Positions 44,018 to 52,846 of a stretch of DNA of 64,000 nt are shown here, in pieces. The DNA comes from Pseudomonas orientalis (GTDB lineage: Bacteria > Pseudomonadota > Gammaproteobacteria > Pseudomonadales > Pseudomonadaceae), in NCBI RefSeq assembly GCF_001439815.1, contig NZ_JYLM01000005.1, forward strand, positions 62,001-126,000, given 5' to 3'. Position 1 is the first letter of the stretch. The number at the start of each line of letters is the position of its first letter. Below the pieces are notes generated by a model. The model saw nothing but the letters and a program-made list of their open reading frames with translations. It had not been told where the DNA came from and ran no database searches. Made by a program: the position numbers and the translations under genes.

Positions 44018-45472
44018 ATGGCGTTGCCGACCCTGCGCATCATCGGTTTCATCATCGGCATCTTCCTGATCACGCTTGCGATCGCCATGGTCGTGCCCAT
44101 GGCTACCCTGGTGATCTTCGACCGCACCAGCGACCTGCCTTCGTTCCTGTGGGCCAGCATGATCACCTTTATCGCCGGCCTGGCCCTGGTCATACCCGGG
44201 CGCCCGGAACATGTGCACCTGCGCCCGCGGGACATGTACCTGCTGACCGTCACCAGTTGGGTGGTGGTGTGCATCTTCGCGGCGCTGCCGTTCCTGCTGA
44301 CTCAGCACATCAGCTACACAGACTCGTTTTTTGAAAGCATGTCCGGCATTACGGCCACCGGGTCCACGGTACTGAGTGGGCTGGACAGCATGTCGCCGGG
44401 CATCCTGATGTGGCGTTCGCTGTTGCACTGGCTCGGCGGCATCGGCTTTATCGGCATGGCGGTGGCGATCCTGCCGCTGCTGCGCATCGGTGGCATGCGC
44501 CTGTTCCAGACCGAATCGTCAGACCGTTCGGAAAAGGTCATGCCGCGTTCCCATATGGTCGCGCGGCTGATCGTGGCGGCGTATGTGGGTATCACCATCC
44601 TCGGTAGCCTGGCGTTCTGGTGGGCCGGGATGGGGCTGTTCGACGCGATCAACCACGCCATGTCAGCGATTTCCACCGGTGGGTTTTCCACCTCGGATGA
44701 ATCCCTGGCGCACTGGAAGCAACCGGCGGTGCACTGGGTAGCGGTAGTGGTGATGATCCTGGGCAGCCTGCCGTTCACCCTGTACGTGGCGACCTTGCGC
44801 GGCAACCGTCGGGCACTGATCAAGGATCAGCAGGTGCAGGGTTTGCTCGGCTTGCTGGTGGTGACCTGGCTGGTGCTCGGCACCTGGTATTGGTGGACCA
44901 CCAACCTGCACTGGCTGGACGCCCTGCGCCATGTGGCGCTGAACGTCACCTCGGTGGTGACCACCACCGGTTTCGCGCTGGGGGACTACAGCCTCTGGGG
45001 CAACTTTTCACTGATGCTGTTTTTCTACCTGGGCTTTATCGGCGGCTGTTCGGGCTCTACCGCCGGCGGGATCAAGATCTTCCGCTTCCAGGTCGCCTAT
45101 ATCCTGCTCAAGGCCAACCTTAACCAGTTGATTCACCCGCGCGCGGTGATCAAACAGAAGTACAACGGCCACCGTCTCGACGAGGAAATCGTACGCTCGA
45201 TCCTGACCTTTTCGTTTTTCTTCGCCATCACCATTTGCGCCATCGCGCTGGCCCTGTCACTGCTGGGCCTGGACTGGATGACCGCACTGACCGGCGCGGC
45301 CAGCACCGTATCCGGCGTCGGCCCCGGCCTGGGTGAAACCATCGGCCCGGCCGGCAACTTCGCCAGCCTGCCGGATGCGGCCAAGTGGATTCTGTCGCTG
45401 GGCATGCTGCTGGGACGGCTGGAAATCATTACGGTGTTTGTGCTCTGTATTCCGGCGTTCTGGCGTCACTGA
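44018..45472 (+). CDS. trkH: Potassium uptake protein TrkH
   Basis: The 484-residue inner-membrane protein with about ten to twelve helices and four pore-loop repeats translocates K+ together with cytosolic TrkA. Filter-like stretches include SMSGITATGSTVL, AISTGGFSTSDES, TTTGFALGDYSLW and TVSGVGPGLGETIG. GCSGSTAGGIKIFR is a family hallmark. The last 44 bases overlap the 3' end of the convergent AraC-type gene. The trkA gene is not in the window. Confidence 0.95.
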   Translation: MALPTLRIIGFIIGIFLITLAIAMVVPMATLVIFDRTSDLPSFLWASMITFIAGLALVIPGRPEHVHLRPRDMYLLTVTSWVVVCIFAALPFLLTQHISYTDSFFESMSGITATGSTVLSGLDSMSPGILMWRSLLHWLGGIGFIGMAVAILPLLRIGGMRLFQTESSDRSEKVMPRSHMVARLIVAAYVGITILGSLAFWWAGMGLFDAINHAMSAISTGGFSTSDESLAHWKQPAVHWVAVVVMILGSLPFTLYVATLRGNRRALIKDQQVQGLLGLLVVTWLVLGTWYWWTTNLHWLDALRHVALNVTSVVTTTGFALGDYSLWGNFSLMLFFYLGFIGGCSGSTAGGIKIFRFQVAYILLKANLNQLIHPRAVIKQKYNGHRLDEEIVRSILTFSFFFAITICAIALALSLLGLDWMTALTGAASTVSGVGPGLGETIGPAGNFASLPDAAKWILSLGMLLGRLEIITVFVLCIPAFWRH

Positions 45473-46487
45473 CGGTCGACGCCTGCAGCAATCGCGCCCG
45501 GTATTCGCCGGGCGTGGCGTCGAACCAGCGGCGAAACGCGCGAAAGAAGTTGCTGGGGTCGGCGAACCCCAGCAAATAGGCAATTTCCAGCAAGGTCATG
45601 CTCGGCCGCGCCAGGTATTGCTCGGCCAGCTCACGGCGGGTGTCGTCGAGCAGGGTCTGGAAGCTGGTGCCCTCCTCCTGCAACCGCCGCTGCAAGGTGC
45701 GCTGGGACAGGTGCAACGTCTGCGCCACCACTTCGCGCTTGGGTTCGCCCTGGGGCAGCAGGCGGCATAGCACCTGCCGTGCGTTGTGGGTCACACGGCT
45801 TTCGGAAAAGCGCGCCAGGTATTCGCCGGCAAACCGATCGTGCAGCTTCGCCATGGCCTCATTGGCCGTGGGCAAGGGCGCATCCATGTCGGCCTGCTCG
45901 AAAATCAGCGCGTCATACGGCGCATTGAATTGCAGCGGCGCATGGAAAACCTCCTTGTAAGGTGCCAGATCGGCCGGTTGATCGCCCTGCAGCAGCACCT
46001 TATGCGGTTGCAGGGTACGCCCGGTGAGCCAGCCGCACAGCGCCAACGCGCTGGCCAGTGAGGCCTCGGCGCTTTGCCGGGTGGGCGGCAGGTGATCGCC
46101 GTGCACGGTCAGGATCAGCGCATAGCCCTCGGGTGACAGGCGAAAACTCAAGTCGGAGCTTTCGGCGATGATGCGCTGGTAACGCACCAGGCGCCTGAAA
46201 CCTTCGGCCAGGGTATTGCTGGACATCAAGGCATAACCGGCGACATGAAACGATGCCGGGCGCGCCACTTTGCCCATGTTCAGGCCAATCGCCGGGTTAC
46301 CCGACACCTCCACCGCGCGCTGCCACAAGCGGGTCATGGCGTCTTGCGGAAAACGCGCGTCGGGGTCACTGAGGGCGGCGTAGTCCAGCCCCAGTTGCTT
46401 GAACAGGGCCGGGCAGTCCAGGCCGTCCATTTCCAGGGCCTTGACTATCCCCATCGCCCAGCTCGCAGACGTTGTTCGTTCGCTCAT
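45429..46487 (-). CDS. AraC-family transcriptional regulator (OruR-like)
   Basis: The 352-residue protein has an N-terminal arabinose-binding-like domain of the DUF4329/AraC_binding_2 type (SGNPAIGLNMGKVARPASF) and two C-terminal helix-turn-helices (VVAQTLHLSQRTLQRRLQEE, and LLEIAYLLGFADPSNFFRAF). The length and layout follow the OruR/ornithine-utilisation type regulators of Pseudomonas. The target is not evident; no adjacent divergent operon is obvious. The ATG at 46487 (MSERTTSASWAMG) was chosen. The 3' end overlaps trkH. Confidence 0.88.
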   Translation of the reverse strand: MSERTTSASWAMGIVKALEMDGLDCPALFKQLGLDYAALSDPDARFPQDAMTRLWQRAVEVSGNPAIGLNMGKVARPASFHVAGYALMSSNTLAEGFRRLVRYQRIIAESSDLSFRLSPEGYALILTVHGDHLPPTRQSAEASLASALALCGWLTGRTLQPHKVLLQGDQPADLAPYKEVFHAPLQFNAPYDALIFEQADMDAPLPTANEAMAKLHDRFAGEYLARFSESRVTHNARQVLCRLLPQGEPKREVVAQTLHLSQRTLQRRLQEEGTSFQTLLDDTRRELAEQYLARPSMTLLEIAYLLGFADPSNFFRAFRRWFDATPGEYRARLLQASTVSDARTPEYRAQTP

Positions 46488-46647
46488 GGCATCTTCTTGA
46501 ATGAAGCGGGCCAAAATGGCAACCGGCAAGCCAAGGATACTAAAGTGGCATCTATTGTCACTGGCTGTGACCACCGATCACTCTAGACTCAAACAGGCTC
46601 CCCGCCGAGCATCTGTCAGGCGGCACACCATCAAAGGACCTGCCACC

Positions 46648-46959
46648 GTGGAAAACGTCAAGCGATTCAACAGCTTCGCCGAGTTTTATCCGTACTACCT
46701 GGCGGAGCACGGCAACAGCACCTGCCGGCGCCTGCATTTTATCGGCACGACCCTGGTGATCGGCATTCTGGCCTATGCCATCGGCCGAGGCTCGCTGGGC
46801 CTATTACTGGCCGTGCCGATCGCCGGCTACAGCTTTGCCTGGATCGGGCATTTCTTCTTTGAAAAGAACCGTCCAGCCACCTTTAAGCACCCGTTTTACA
46901 GCCTGCTCGGTGATTTCGTGATGTACCGCGACATGATTCTGGGCAAGGTGCCGTTCTAG
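46648..46959 (+). CDS. DUF962 / Mpo1-like small membrane protein
   Basis: The 103-residue protein has three or four hydrophobic segments and the conserved FYPYYLAEHGNSTCRRLHFI, with FAWIGHFFFEKNRPATF later. The spaced histidines (HG...H, GH...) are those proposed as metal ligands in yeast Mpo1, a 2-hydroxy-fatty-acid dioxygenase; bacterial members are uncharacterised. Translation starts at GTG 46648 with AAAGGA upstream. Confidence 0.9.
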   Translation: MENVKRFNSFAEFYPYYLAEHGNSTCRRLHFIGTTLVIGILAYAIGRGSLGLLLAVPIAGYSFAWIGHFFFEKNRPATFKHPFYSLLGDFVMYRDMILGKVPF

Positions 46960-47072
46960 TCTTCGTCGATATAAAAGTCTATTTGTCATTTACAGTGCTG
47001 TATCCTGCCAAGGCTTTTTGAGAGCGCGCAATCACCTGCGATTGAAAACAGACCTTGCGAGGAGCGACGACG

Positions 47073-47201
47073 ATGCACGAGATACCTAATCTCCCCTTCC
47101 CAAGCCTGCACCCTACAGAGCAGCCAACACCGCAGCAGGCCAGCGACACGCGGCCCGAGGCCAAAGAAGCAAAACCAGTCGACCGCGAAAGCCAGGACTG
47201 A
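47073..47201 (+). CDS. Very small proline-rich hypothetical protein
   Basis: The 42-residue frame starts MHEIPNLPFPSLHPTEQPTP and continues as a charged, disordered tail (RPEAKEAKPVDRESQD). A strong ribosome binding site (GAGGAG) lies before the ATG at 47073. A stable 13-pair hairpin follows the stop by 14 bases. The signals favour a real gene; no family was recognised. Confidence 0.55.
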   Translation: MHEIPNLPFPSLHPTEQPTPQQASDTRPEAKEAKPVDRESQD

Positions 47202-47215
47202 CGCCGTACCAGACC

Positions 47216-47249
47216 GTGTGGAAAGCGCAGCTTTGAGCGCTTTCCACAC
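47216..47249 (+). terminator. Stem-loop between two small genes
   Basis: GTGTGGAAAGCGC / GCGCTTTCCACAC form a perfect 13-pair stem with an 8-base loop. No T run follows. It may act as a terminator, mRNA stabiliser or small-RNA structure. Confidence 0.55.
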
Positions 47250-47278
47250 TGCCTGAATCATTCGAGACCCCTGCAAAA

Positions 47279-47449
47279 ATGACCGATACCCCGGATACCG
47301 CCGTGCTCGACGCTGCCCTGCAGATGGTCGAGGTCTGGAACCGCCTCAGCGCGGACAAACAAGCCATGCTGCTCAAGCGCTTCGGCACCCAGGAAAATGC
47401 CCTGGCCGCCCTGGTCACCACCCAATTGCTGGCCCCCGCGCAGGCCTGA
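47279..47449 (+). CDS. Small helical hypothetical protein
   Basis: The 56-residue frame starts MTDTPDTAVLDAALQMVEVW and is predicted helical throughout (RLSADKQAMLLKRFGTQENA). Third-position GC is high, as in host genes. There is no clear ribosome binding site. It lies between a stem-loop and the MFS gene; a real but uncharacterised small protein is likely. Confidence 0.5.
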   Translation: MTDTPDTAVLDAALQMVEVWNRLSADKQAMLLKRFGTQENALAALVTTQLLAPAQA

Positions 47450-47554
47450 AGCGTTCCTGAGCTGAGGTTTTTGCGCTTTAACGCCCAGCGCGAGCCAATC
47501 CACCGGTATCATTAGCAGCCTATCTTTACCTGCTGCGACAGTGGACCTCTCCTC

Positions 47555-48751
47555 ATGCCAGATACCCAGCGCCCCATGGCGGTCACGCTGCAAGTTGTTT
47601 CCATCGTGCTGTTCACCTTTATCGGCTACCTGAATATCGGCATCCCCCTGGCCGTATTGCCAGGCTATGTCCACAGCGAGCTGGGCTACGGCGCGGTGGT
47701 TGCCGGCCTGGTGATCAGCGTGCAATACCTGGCCACCCTGCTGAGTCGCCCGTACGCGGGCAAAATCATCGATAACCTGGGCAGCAAGCGCGCGGTTTTG
47801 ATCGGCTTGGCAGGGTGTGGCTTGAGCGGTGTGTTCATGCTCCTCGCCGCGTGGTTTTCAAGCCTGCCGGCCTTGAGCCTGGGCAGCCTGCTGATCGGTC
47901 GCCTGATATTGGGCAGTGCGGAAAGCCTGGTGGGCTCGGGCGCCATTGGGTGGGGCATCGGCCGGGTCGGTGCGGCGAATACCGCCAAAGTCATTTCCTG
48001 GAACGGCATCGCCAGCTATGGCGCCCTGGCAGTCGGCGCGCCGCTGGGCGTAGTGCTGGTCAGGCATTTCGGACTGTGGAGCATGGGCGTCAGCATTGTC
48101 CTGCTGGCGGCAGTCGGCCTGTTGCTGGCCTGGAACAAAGTCGCCGCGCCAATCGTCAGCGGCGTGCGCCTGCCGTTCATGAATGTACTGGGCCGGGTAT
48201 TGCCCCATGGCTGTGCGCTGGCGTTGGGTTCCATCGGCTTCGGCACCATCGCGACCTTTATCACGCTGTATTACACCACCCAGCACTGGAACAACGCGGT
48301 GTGGGCATTGAGCTTGTTTGGTGCCAGTTTTATCGGTGCGCGCCTGCTGTTCGGTAACCTGATCAACCGAATCGGCGGGTTTCGCGTGGCAATTGCCTGC
48401 CTGTCGGTGGAAATCCTTGGGCTGCTGTTGCTGTGGCTGGCGCCGGACGCCAACCTGGCCCTGGCGGGCGCGGCATTGAGCGGGTTTGGCTTTTCCCTGG
48501 TCTTTCCGGCGCTGGGGGTGGAAGCGGTCAACCTGGTGCCCGCCGCCAGCCGCGGTTCGGCGGTGGGGGCCTATTCGCTGTTTATTGATCTGTCCCTGGG
48601 TATCACCGGGCCATTGGCCGGGGCAGTGGCGGCAGGCTTCGGCTTTGCGTCGATCTTCCTGTTCGCCGCCCTCGCCGCGCTGGGTGGTTTGCTGCTGAGT
48701 GTGTACCTGTATCGCCAGGCGCCCAAGGCCCGCGAAGCACGCCAGGACTAG
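47555..48751 (+). CDS. MFS transporter, YfcJ/YhhS-like
   Basis: The 398-residue, 12-helix inner-membrane carrier shows the MFS pattern [19 protein letters not shown] after helix 2 and [20 protein letters not shown] in helix 4. It resembles the drug/arabinose-exporter-like group of E. coli YfcJ and YhhS. The substrate is unknown. It is convergent with arfB, with a 4-base overlap of the stops. Confidence 0.88.
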   Translation: MPDTQRPMAVTLQVVSIVLFTFIGYLNIGIPLAVLPGYVHSELGYGAVVAGLVISVQYLATLLSRPYAGKIIDNLGSKRAVLIGLAGCGLSGVFMLLAAWFSSLPALSLGSLLIGRLILGSAESLVGSGAIGWGIGRVGAANTAKVISWNGIASYGALAVGAPLGVVLVRHFGLWSMGVSIVLLAAVGLLLAWNKVAAPIVSGVRLPFMNVLGRVLPHGCALALGSIGFGTIATFITLYYTTQHWNNAVWALSLFGASFIGARLLFGNLINRIGGFRVAIACLSVEILGLLLLWLAPDANLALAGAALSGFGFSLVFPALGVEAVNLVPAASRGSAVGAYSLFIDLSLGITGPLAGAVAAGFGFASIFLFAALAALGGLLLSVYLYRQAPKAREARQD

Positions 48752-49161
48752 AAGTCGACCTTGCCGCGCCCGGCCTTGATGCTGCCGCGCTTGGTCTTGG
48801 ATTCGAGACGACGCTTTTTCGAGCCCAGGGTCGGCTTGGTCGGACGGCGCGTCTTCTCCACCTTAGTGGCGCTGAGGATCAACTCCACCAGGCGCTCGAG
48901 CGCATCGGCGCGATTCTGTTCCTGGGTGCGGTATTGCTGGGCCTTGAGCACCAGCACGCCATCACTGGTGATACGGCTGTCGCGTAATGCCAACAGCCGC
49001 TCCTTGTAGAATTCCGGCAACGACGACGCCGGAATATCAAAGCGCAGGTGCACCGCACTCGACACCTTATTGACGTTCTGCCCACCGGCGCCCTGGGCGC
49101 GAATGGCGGTCAGCTCGATGTCGGCATCGGGCAACTGCACCGTATTGGAAATTACCAGCAT
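48748..49161 (-). CDS. arfB: Alternative ribosome-rescue peptidyl-tRNA hydrolase ArfB (YaeJ)
   Basis: The 137-residue protein has the release-factor catalytic motif GGQ at residues 26-28 (in [13 protein letters not shown]) and a basic C-terminal tail ([20 protein letters not shown]) that enters the mRNA channel. ArfB frees ribosomes stalled without a stop codon. The ATG at 49161 ([12 protein letters not shown]) starts the conserved part; longer in-frame extensions are not supported. Confidence 0.94.
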   Translation of the reverse strand: MLVISNTVQLPDADIELTAIRAQGAGGQNVNKVSSAVHLRFDIPASSLPEFYKERLLALRDSRITSDGVLVLKAQQYRTQEQNRADALERLVELILSATKVEKTRRPTKPTLGSKKRRLESKTKRGSIKAGRGKVDF

Positions 49162-49254
49162 TGCGACAGGTCCGTGATTCAGGCCGAACAGCATACGCGA
49201 ACATGCGCCTTCGTCGAATCGGCATCGTGCGACCTGGGGCAATGCGCGCACCGT

Positions 49255-50391
49255 TTATTGGCGGTTGGCGAACGCGTTATCCAACAGCGTTTGGGCCAAG
49301 CGCGTCGACCTGATCATGGCTTCACGGTCGGTGGGTTTTTCATCGTTCAACGTCATCTCCACGCCCGACACCACTTCGGGATAGGAGTGAGAGAAAATCA
49401 GCGCAGGATCGACGTGTTTTGGCGCCAATCCATGCAAATCATTGCGCATTTTATCGTAGAACGCTTGGGCGTTGTCCGTGACCTGGTTACGCATCAAGTG
49501 AAACACCAGACCCATCAAGGCTTGCCTACCCTCCTTTGCACTTATGCCCGACGGCCACATTGATTGATCTTGCGATTGCGCGGCGAAGCGCAGGGTCGAG
49601 GCAACGTCCGATGCTCCGCCCGAGGTGCCCAGCATGACGGGAACGCCTAATTCATCGCGCACCCGGGTGCCCGGATCGTTGCGCAGATCAGTGCCGTGAA
49701 GGCTGGTGAAGTGGTGGGTCTTTTTGCCGTCAACCACTCGATTGGACCCAACCCGGTTCTGGACCGTGTAAGCGTCGACATCAGCGAGCATCGGCTCCTG
49801 ATTTTTCAAGGCTTCAGCGAGGGCCTTGATTCCAAATGCGGCTTCCGCCCCTTGCAGGGATTGATCACGGGTGAGCGGCCCCTGCTCTTTATTGACCAGC
49901 ATGGCGTGGAGCTTTTTCATGCCCAGATACAGGCCACCTTTGCCTTCGCCCGCCAGCAGGACATTGCCTGGGGCGTTGCTCGGCGCCAATAACTCTTTAT
50001 GTAATTGATCACGGAACGCAGGATCACTTTGCGAATGGGTCCACAACCCTCGAACCAGATGCACCATATGCGAAGACAGCTGCGATGCCGGCGAGTCATC
50101 CCGCTCCAAGTCTTTTTCAACGCCCAGACCAATTGCCATTTCAGACTCTATGTGCTTGAAGAAATTCTTTGCGCGACGCTCCAGGCTCTCTGTGTTCTCG
50201 TAGTTGGAGTTCTGCAAGGTATCTTTTACAAAGGCATGGACCAGCGACTGCTTGTCCGCAGGCGTATAGTTTTCACCTGCCACGGAAACGCCTGTATGCG
50301 GCGAGGTGTTGATTTGAGGCTTGGCGTCGATAGAAACGACATCAACGGGCATCGACTGCTTTGGATTGGATATCGCGGCGAAATCGGGCAT
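49255..50391 (-). CDS. Unknown 378-residue protein, candidate type III effector
   Basis: The protein starts MPDFAAISNPKQSMPVDVVS, has a Ser/Pro/Thr-rich, probably disordered first 50 residues and no signal peptide or membrane segment. From about residue 55 it is helical (RRAKNFFKHIESEMAIGLG, HMVHLVRGLWTHSQSDP), with a later GTSGGASDVASTLRFAA stretch and HLMRNQVTDNAQAFYDKM. No family was recognised. CAGGAG precedes the ATG, and an hrp-box-like promoter (50442-50469) lies about 50 bases upstream. Codon use is less GC-biased than in the neighbours. Against the effector idea: there is an Asp at position 3, which type III signals usually avoid, and no chaperone or secretion gene nearby. Confidence 0.65.
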   Translation of the reverse strand: MPDFAAISNPKQSMPVDVVSIDAKPQINTSPHTGVSVAGENYTPADKQSLVHAFVKDTLQNSNYENTESLERRAKNFFKHIESEMAIGLGVEKDLERDDSPASQLSSHMVHLVRGLWTHSQSDPAFRDQLHKELLAPSNAPGNVLLAGEGKGGLYLGMKKLHAMLVNKEQGPLTRDQSLQGAEAAFGIKALAEALKNQEPMLADVDAYTVQNRVGSNRVVDGKKTHHFTSLHGTDLRNDPGTRVRDELGVPVMLGTSGGASDVASTLRFAAQSQDQSMWPSGISAKEGRQALMGLVFHLMRNQVTDNAQAFYDKMRNDLHGLAPKHVDPALIFSHSYPEVVSGVEMTLNDEKPTDREAMIRSTRLAQTLLDNAFANRQ

Positions 50392-50441
50392 GACGTACTC
50401 CTGAAGATCAAAGACTGTAAAAAGCGCTATGACTTCTCCTT

Positions 50442-50469
50442 CAAGTGGTCAGCTTCCATCTGAAGTTCC
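50442..50469 (-). promoter_or_regulatory. Candidate HrpL-dependent hrp box (minus strand)
   Basis: Read on the minus strand: GGAACT-N15-CCACTTG. The -35-like half and CCAC match the HrpL consensus; the final A of CCACNNA is replaced by G. The distance to the start codon is similar to that of the box at 39285. Confidence 0.5.
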
Positions 50470-50523
50470 TCGATATCGCCGCCACTGTGTAACAACATCA
50501 AGATCGCCTGGCCTTACGGGGGC

Positions 50524-50551
50524 CGAAAAAAACCCGGCAATGTGCCGGGTT
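50524..50551 (-). terminator. Terminator of the permease gene
   Basis: AACCCGGCA / TGCCGGGTT hairpin followed on the minus strand by a T run (TTTTTTTC), 22 bases after the stop. Confidence 0.92.
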
Positions 50552-50572
50552 CTGTGGGCAAGGGAAGCAGGC

Positions 50573-51988
50573 CTACTCCAGTAAAGGCGTGCCCAATGCG
50601 GCTTGTGCCTTACGCTTGTTTTTCAGCCAATAGCACAGGGCCATAAACGCCACCCATACCGGAATCGCATACACCGAGACCTGGATCCCCGGAATCATCA
50701 GCATGATCACCAGGATAAACACCACGAACGCCAGGCAGATGAAATTCCCATACGGATACCACAGCGCCTTGAACAACGGTACCTGGCCGGTACGGTTCAT
50801 GTGCTGGCGGAACTTGAAGTGGGAAAAGCTGATCATCGCCCAGTTGATCACCAACGTGGCCACCACCAGCGACATCAACAACTCCAGCGCATGCTGCGGG
50901 ATGAAGTAGTTCATCAGCACCGCCACCAGCGTGACCGCCGCTGACGCCAGGATCGAACGCACCGGTACGCCGCGCTTGTCGATCTTCGCCAGGGCCTTCG
51001 GCGCATCGCCCTGTTCGGCCATGCCCAGCAACATACGACTGTTACAATAGGTGCCGCTGTTGTACACCGACAACGCTGCGGTCAACACCACGAAGTTGAG
51101 GATATGCGCGGCAGTTTTACTGCCCAGCATTGAGAACACCTGTACGAATGGGCTGCCACTGTAGGGATCGCCAGAGGCGTTAAGGCTAACCAGCAGGCTG
51201 TCCCACGGGGTCAACGACAACAGCACCACCAATGCGCCGATGTAGAAAATCAGGATGCGGTAGATCACCTGATTGATCGCCTTGGGGATCACGGTGCGCG
51301 GCTGGTCCGCTTCGGCAGCGGTGAAGCCGAGCATTTCCAGGCCGCCGAAGGAGAACATGATGATCGCCATGGCCATCACCAATCCACCCACGCCATGGGG
51401 GAAGAAGCCGCCATGGTCCCACAGGTTGGTCACCGAAGCCTGTGGCCCGCCGCTGCCGCTGACCAGCAGGTAGCTGCCCAGGGCGATCATGCCGACAATC
51501 GCCACCACCTTGATAATCGCGAACCAGAACTCGGCCTCACCAAAGACTTTGACGTTGGCCAGGTTGATCAGGTTGATCAGCACAAAGAACGCCGCCGCCG
51601 AGACCCAGGTCGGAATCTCCGGCCACCAGTAGTGCACGTATTTGCCGACGGCGGTCAGCTCCGACATGCCCACCAGAATGTACAGGATCCAGCAGTTCCA
51701 GCCCGACAGGAAACCGGCGAAACCGCCCCAGTACTTGTGGGCAAAATGGCTGAAGGAGCCGGCGACCGGTTCTTCGACGATCATTTCGCCGAGCTGGCGC
51801 ATGATCATGAACGCAATAAAGCCGCAAATGGCATAGCCAAGGATCATCGAAGGGCCGGCGGACTTGAGTACCCCGGCCGAGCCGAGGAACAGACCGGTGC
51901 CGATGGCGCCGCCGAGGGCGATCAACTGGATATGTCGATTTTTCAGGCCGCGTTTCAGCTCGCCTGAAGAGCAATGGGGTTCACTCAT
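50573..51988 (-). CDS. APC-family amino acid permease (AroP/ProY-like)
   Basis: The 471-residue, 12-helix inner-membrane symporter starts MSEPHCSSGELKRGLKNRHI. The conserved first-helix motif LIALGGAIGTGLFLGSAGVL and EMIVEEPVAGSFSHFAHKYW follow. The pattern is that of the AroP/ProY/GabP amino-acid transporter group; the exact substrate cannot be fixed from sequence. The start at 51988 is the first ATG of the conserved part; a TTG at 52006 would add six residues. A long upstream region (52007-52635) may hold its promoter. Confidence 0.88.
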   Translation of the reverse strand: MSEPHCSSGELKRGLKNRHIQLIALGGAIGTGLFLGSAGVLKSAGPSMILGYAICGFIAFMIMRQLGEMIVEEPVAGSFSHFAHKYWGGFAGFLSGWNCWILYILVGMSELTAVGKYVHYWWPEIPTWVSAAAFFVLINLINLANVKVFGEAEFWFAIIKVVAIVGMIALGSYLLVSGSGGPQASVTNLWDHGGFFPHGVGGLVMAMAIIMFSFGGLEMLGFTAAEADQPRTVIPKAINQVIYRILIFYIGALVVLLSLTPWDSLLVSLNASGDPYSGSPFVQVFSMLGSKTAAHILNFVVLTAALSVYNSGTYCNSRMLLGMAEQGDAPKALAKIDKRGVPVRSILASAAVTLVAVLMNYFIPQHALELLMSLVVATLVINWAMISFSHFKFRQHMNRTGQVPLFKALWYPYGNFICLAFVVFILVIMLMIPGIQVSVYAIPVWVAFMALCYWLKNKRKAQAALGTPLLE

Positions 51989-52006
51989 GAAAAGGATCTC
52001 ACGCAA

Positions 52007-52540
52007 GGTTTGAAGAGGTTGAATGCAGGTTGCTGCCTTGAATACCGTCTCAAGCAGCGCCGCTCAAACCCCAGCGCAGGCACCAGGAGTACAGCGTCTT
52101 TCTAGCGGTCATGCGTCACCTGTTTGTTTTTATCTGTGACGAAATCGAACCCGCCTGGCTCGTGACCGGGCGGAGTGATCAGGGCGATTGAACCCCTGAG
52201 GTCTTGGCCTTTGCGCGGATACGCAAGGGGGTCACAGTAAAACGCGGCGCATTGTACACCGCTCGACAGGTTCGGCACGCACCACGAGGGCACACTCGAC
52301 AAACTGTCAGGTATTCCTTACAGGGGTTTTCTACCCAGAACTGTCAGGCCAACAGCGTAAAGCTGACGTTACAAGCCGGAAAGCTGGCTTTACGGTCAGG
52401 CTCAAATGGCAGTTTACGGAAAATTGTCGATCAGGCCTGACTGAAGAATCGGTTCAGCCAATCATCTGTTTTTCTTCAATAAAAAATATCCTTAAAAAAA
52501 TCGAAGAAAAAATCCAAATGAGACCGTGTCAATAAATATT
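52007..52540. promoter_or_regulatory. Long non-coding upstream region
   Basis: No convincing gene is seen in this stretch. It holds direct copies of CTGTCAGG near 52301 and 52335, an inverted GTAAAGC / GCTTTAC pair around 52358-52394, and AT-rich, A-rich sequence near 52480-52540. The features fit promoter and operator sequences for the divergent permease and peptide operon; no regulator was identified. Confidence 0.4.
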
Positions 52541-52569
52541 TTGCATTTTGAAACACTCTCTCCTAGGTT
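52541..52569 (+). promoter_or_regulatory. Possible sigma-70 promoter of the peptide operon
   Basis: TTGCAT-N17-TAGGTT lies about 65 bases before the peptide start. The spacing is ideal and the -10 moderate. Confidence 0.4.
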
Positions 52570-52635
52570 CTCTGCACTTGCCCGCGAAGCCCGCTGGCAA
52601 GCCGTTCTCAAACAACGTCCTCTAGGAGATACACC

Positions 52636-52773
52636 ATGCAAGCACTGGAAAAAGACCTGGAAACCGAACTGCAACTCGACGATTGGTTTGAAGCGCCGAC
52701 CCATGAGGCCGCCGTTGAAATGATGCAAGCCGATGCCGTTGTGCCATTTGGCACCGCGATGTGGCCGTTCTAA
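52636..52773 (+). CDS. 45-residue peptide, candidate RiPP precursor
   Basis: The peptide starts MQALEKDLETELQLDDWFEA and ends VVPFGTAMWPF. The first two thirds are strongly acidic and probably helical, like RiPP leader peptides. The last eleven residues are hydrophobic, aromatic and uncharged, like a core. A strong ribosome binding site (TAGGAGA) lies seven bases before the ATG. The next gene encodes an M29/NicX-like metalloenzyme after a perfect palindrome that could lower downstream expression, a common precursor-enzyme layout. A RiPP role is an inference; no known precursor family was recognised. Confidence 0.65.
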   Translation: MQALEKDLETELQLDDWFEAPTHEAAVEMMQADAVVPFGTAMWPF

Positions 52774-52790
52774 CACCCGGCAGGCATCCG

Positions 52791-52814
52791 GCAGGTGCCG
52801 TGCACGGCACCTGC
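52791..52814 (+). terminator. Perfect 24-base palindrome between peptide and enzyme genes
   Basis: GCAGGTGCCGTG-CACGGCACCTGC forms a perfect hairpin in the 73-base gap. It may partially terminate transcription or protect the peptide mRNA. Confidence 0.65.
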
Positions 52815-52846
52815 CTCCTTACCCAAGGCACCGAAGGACAACCGTC

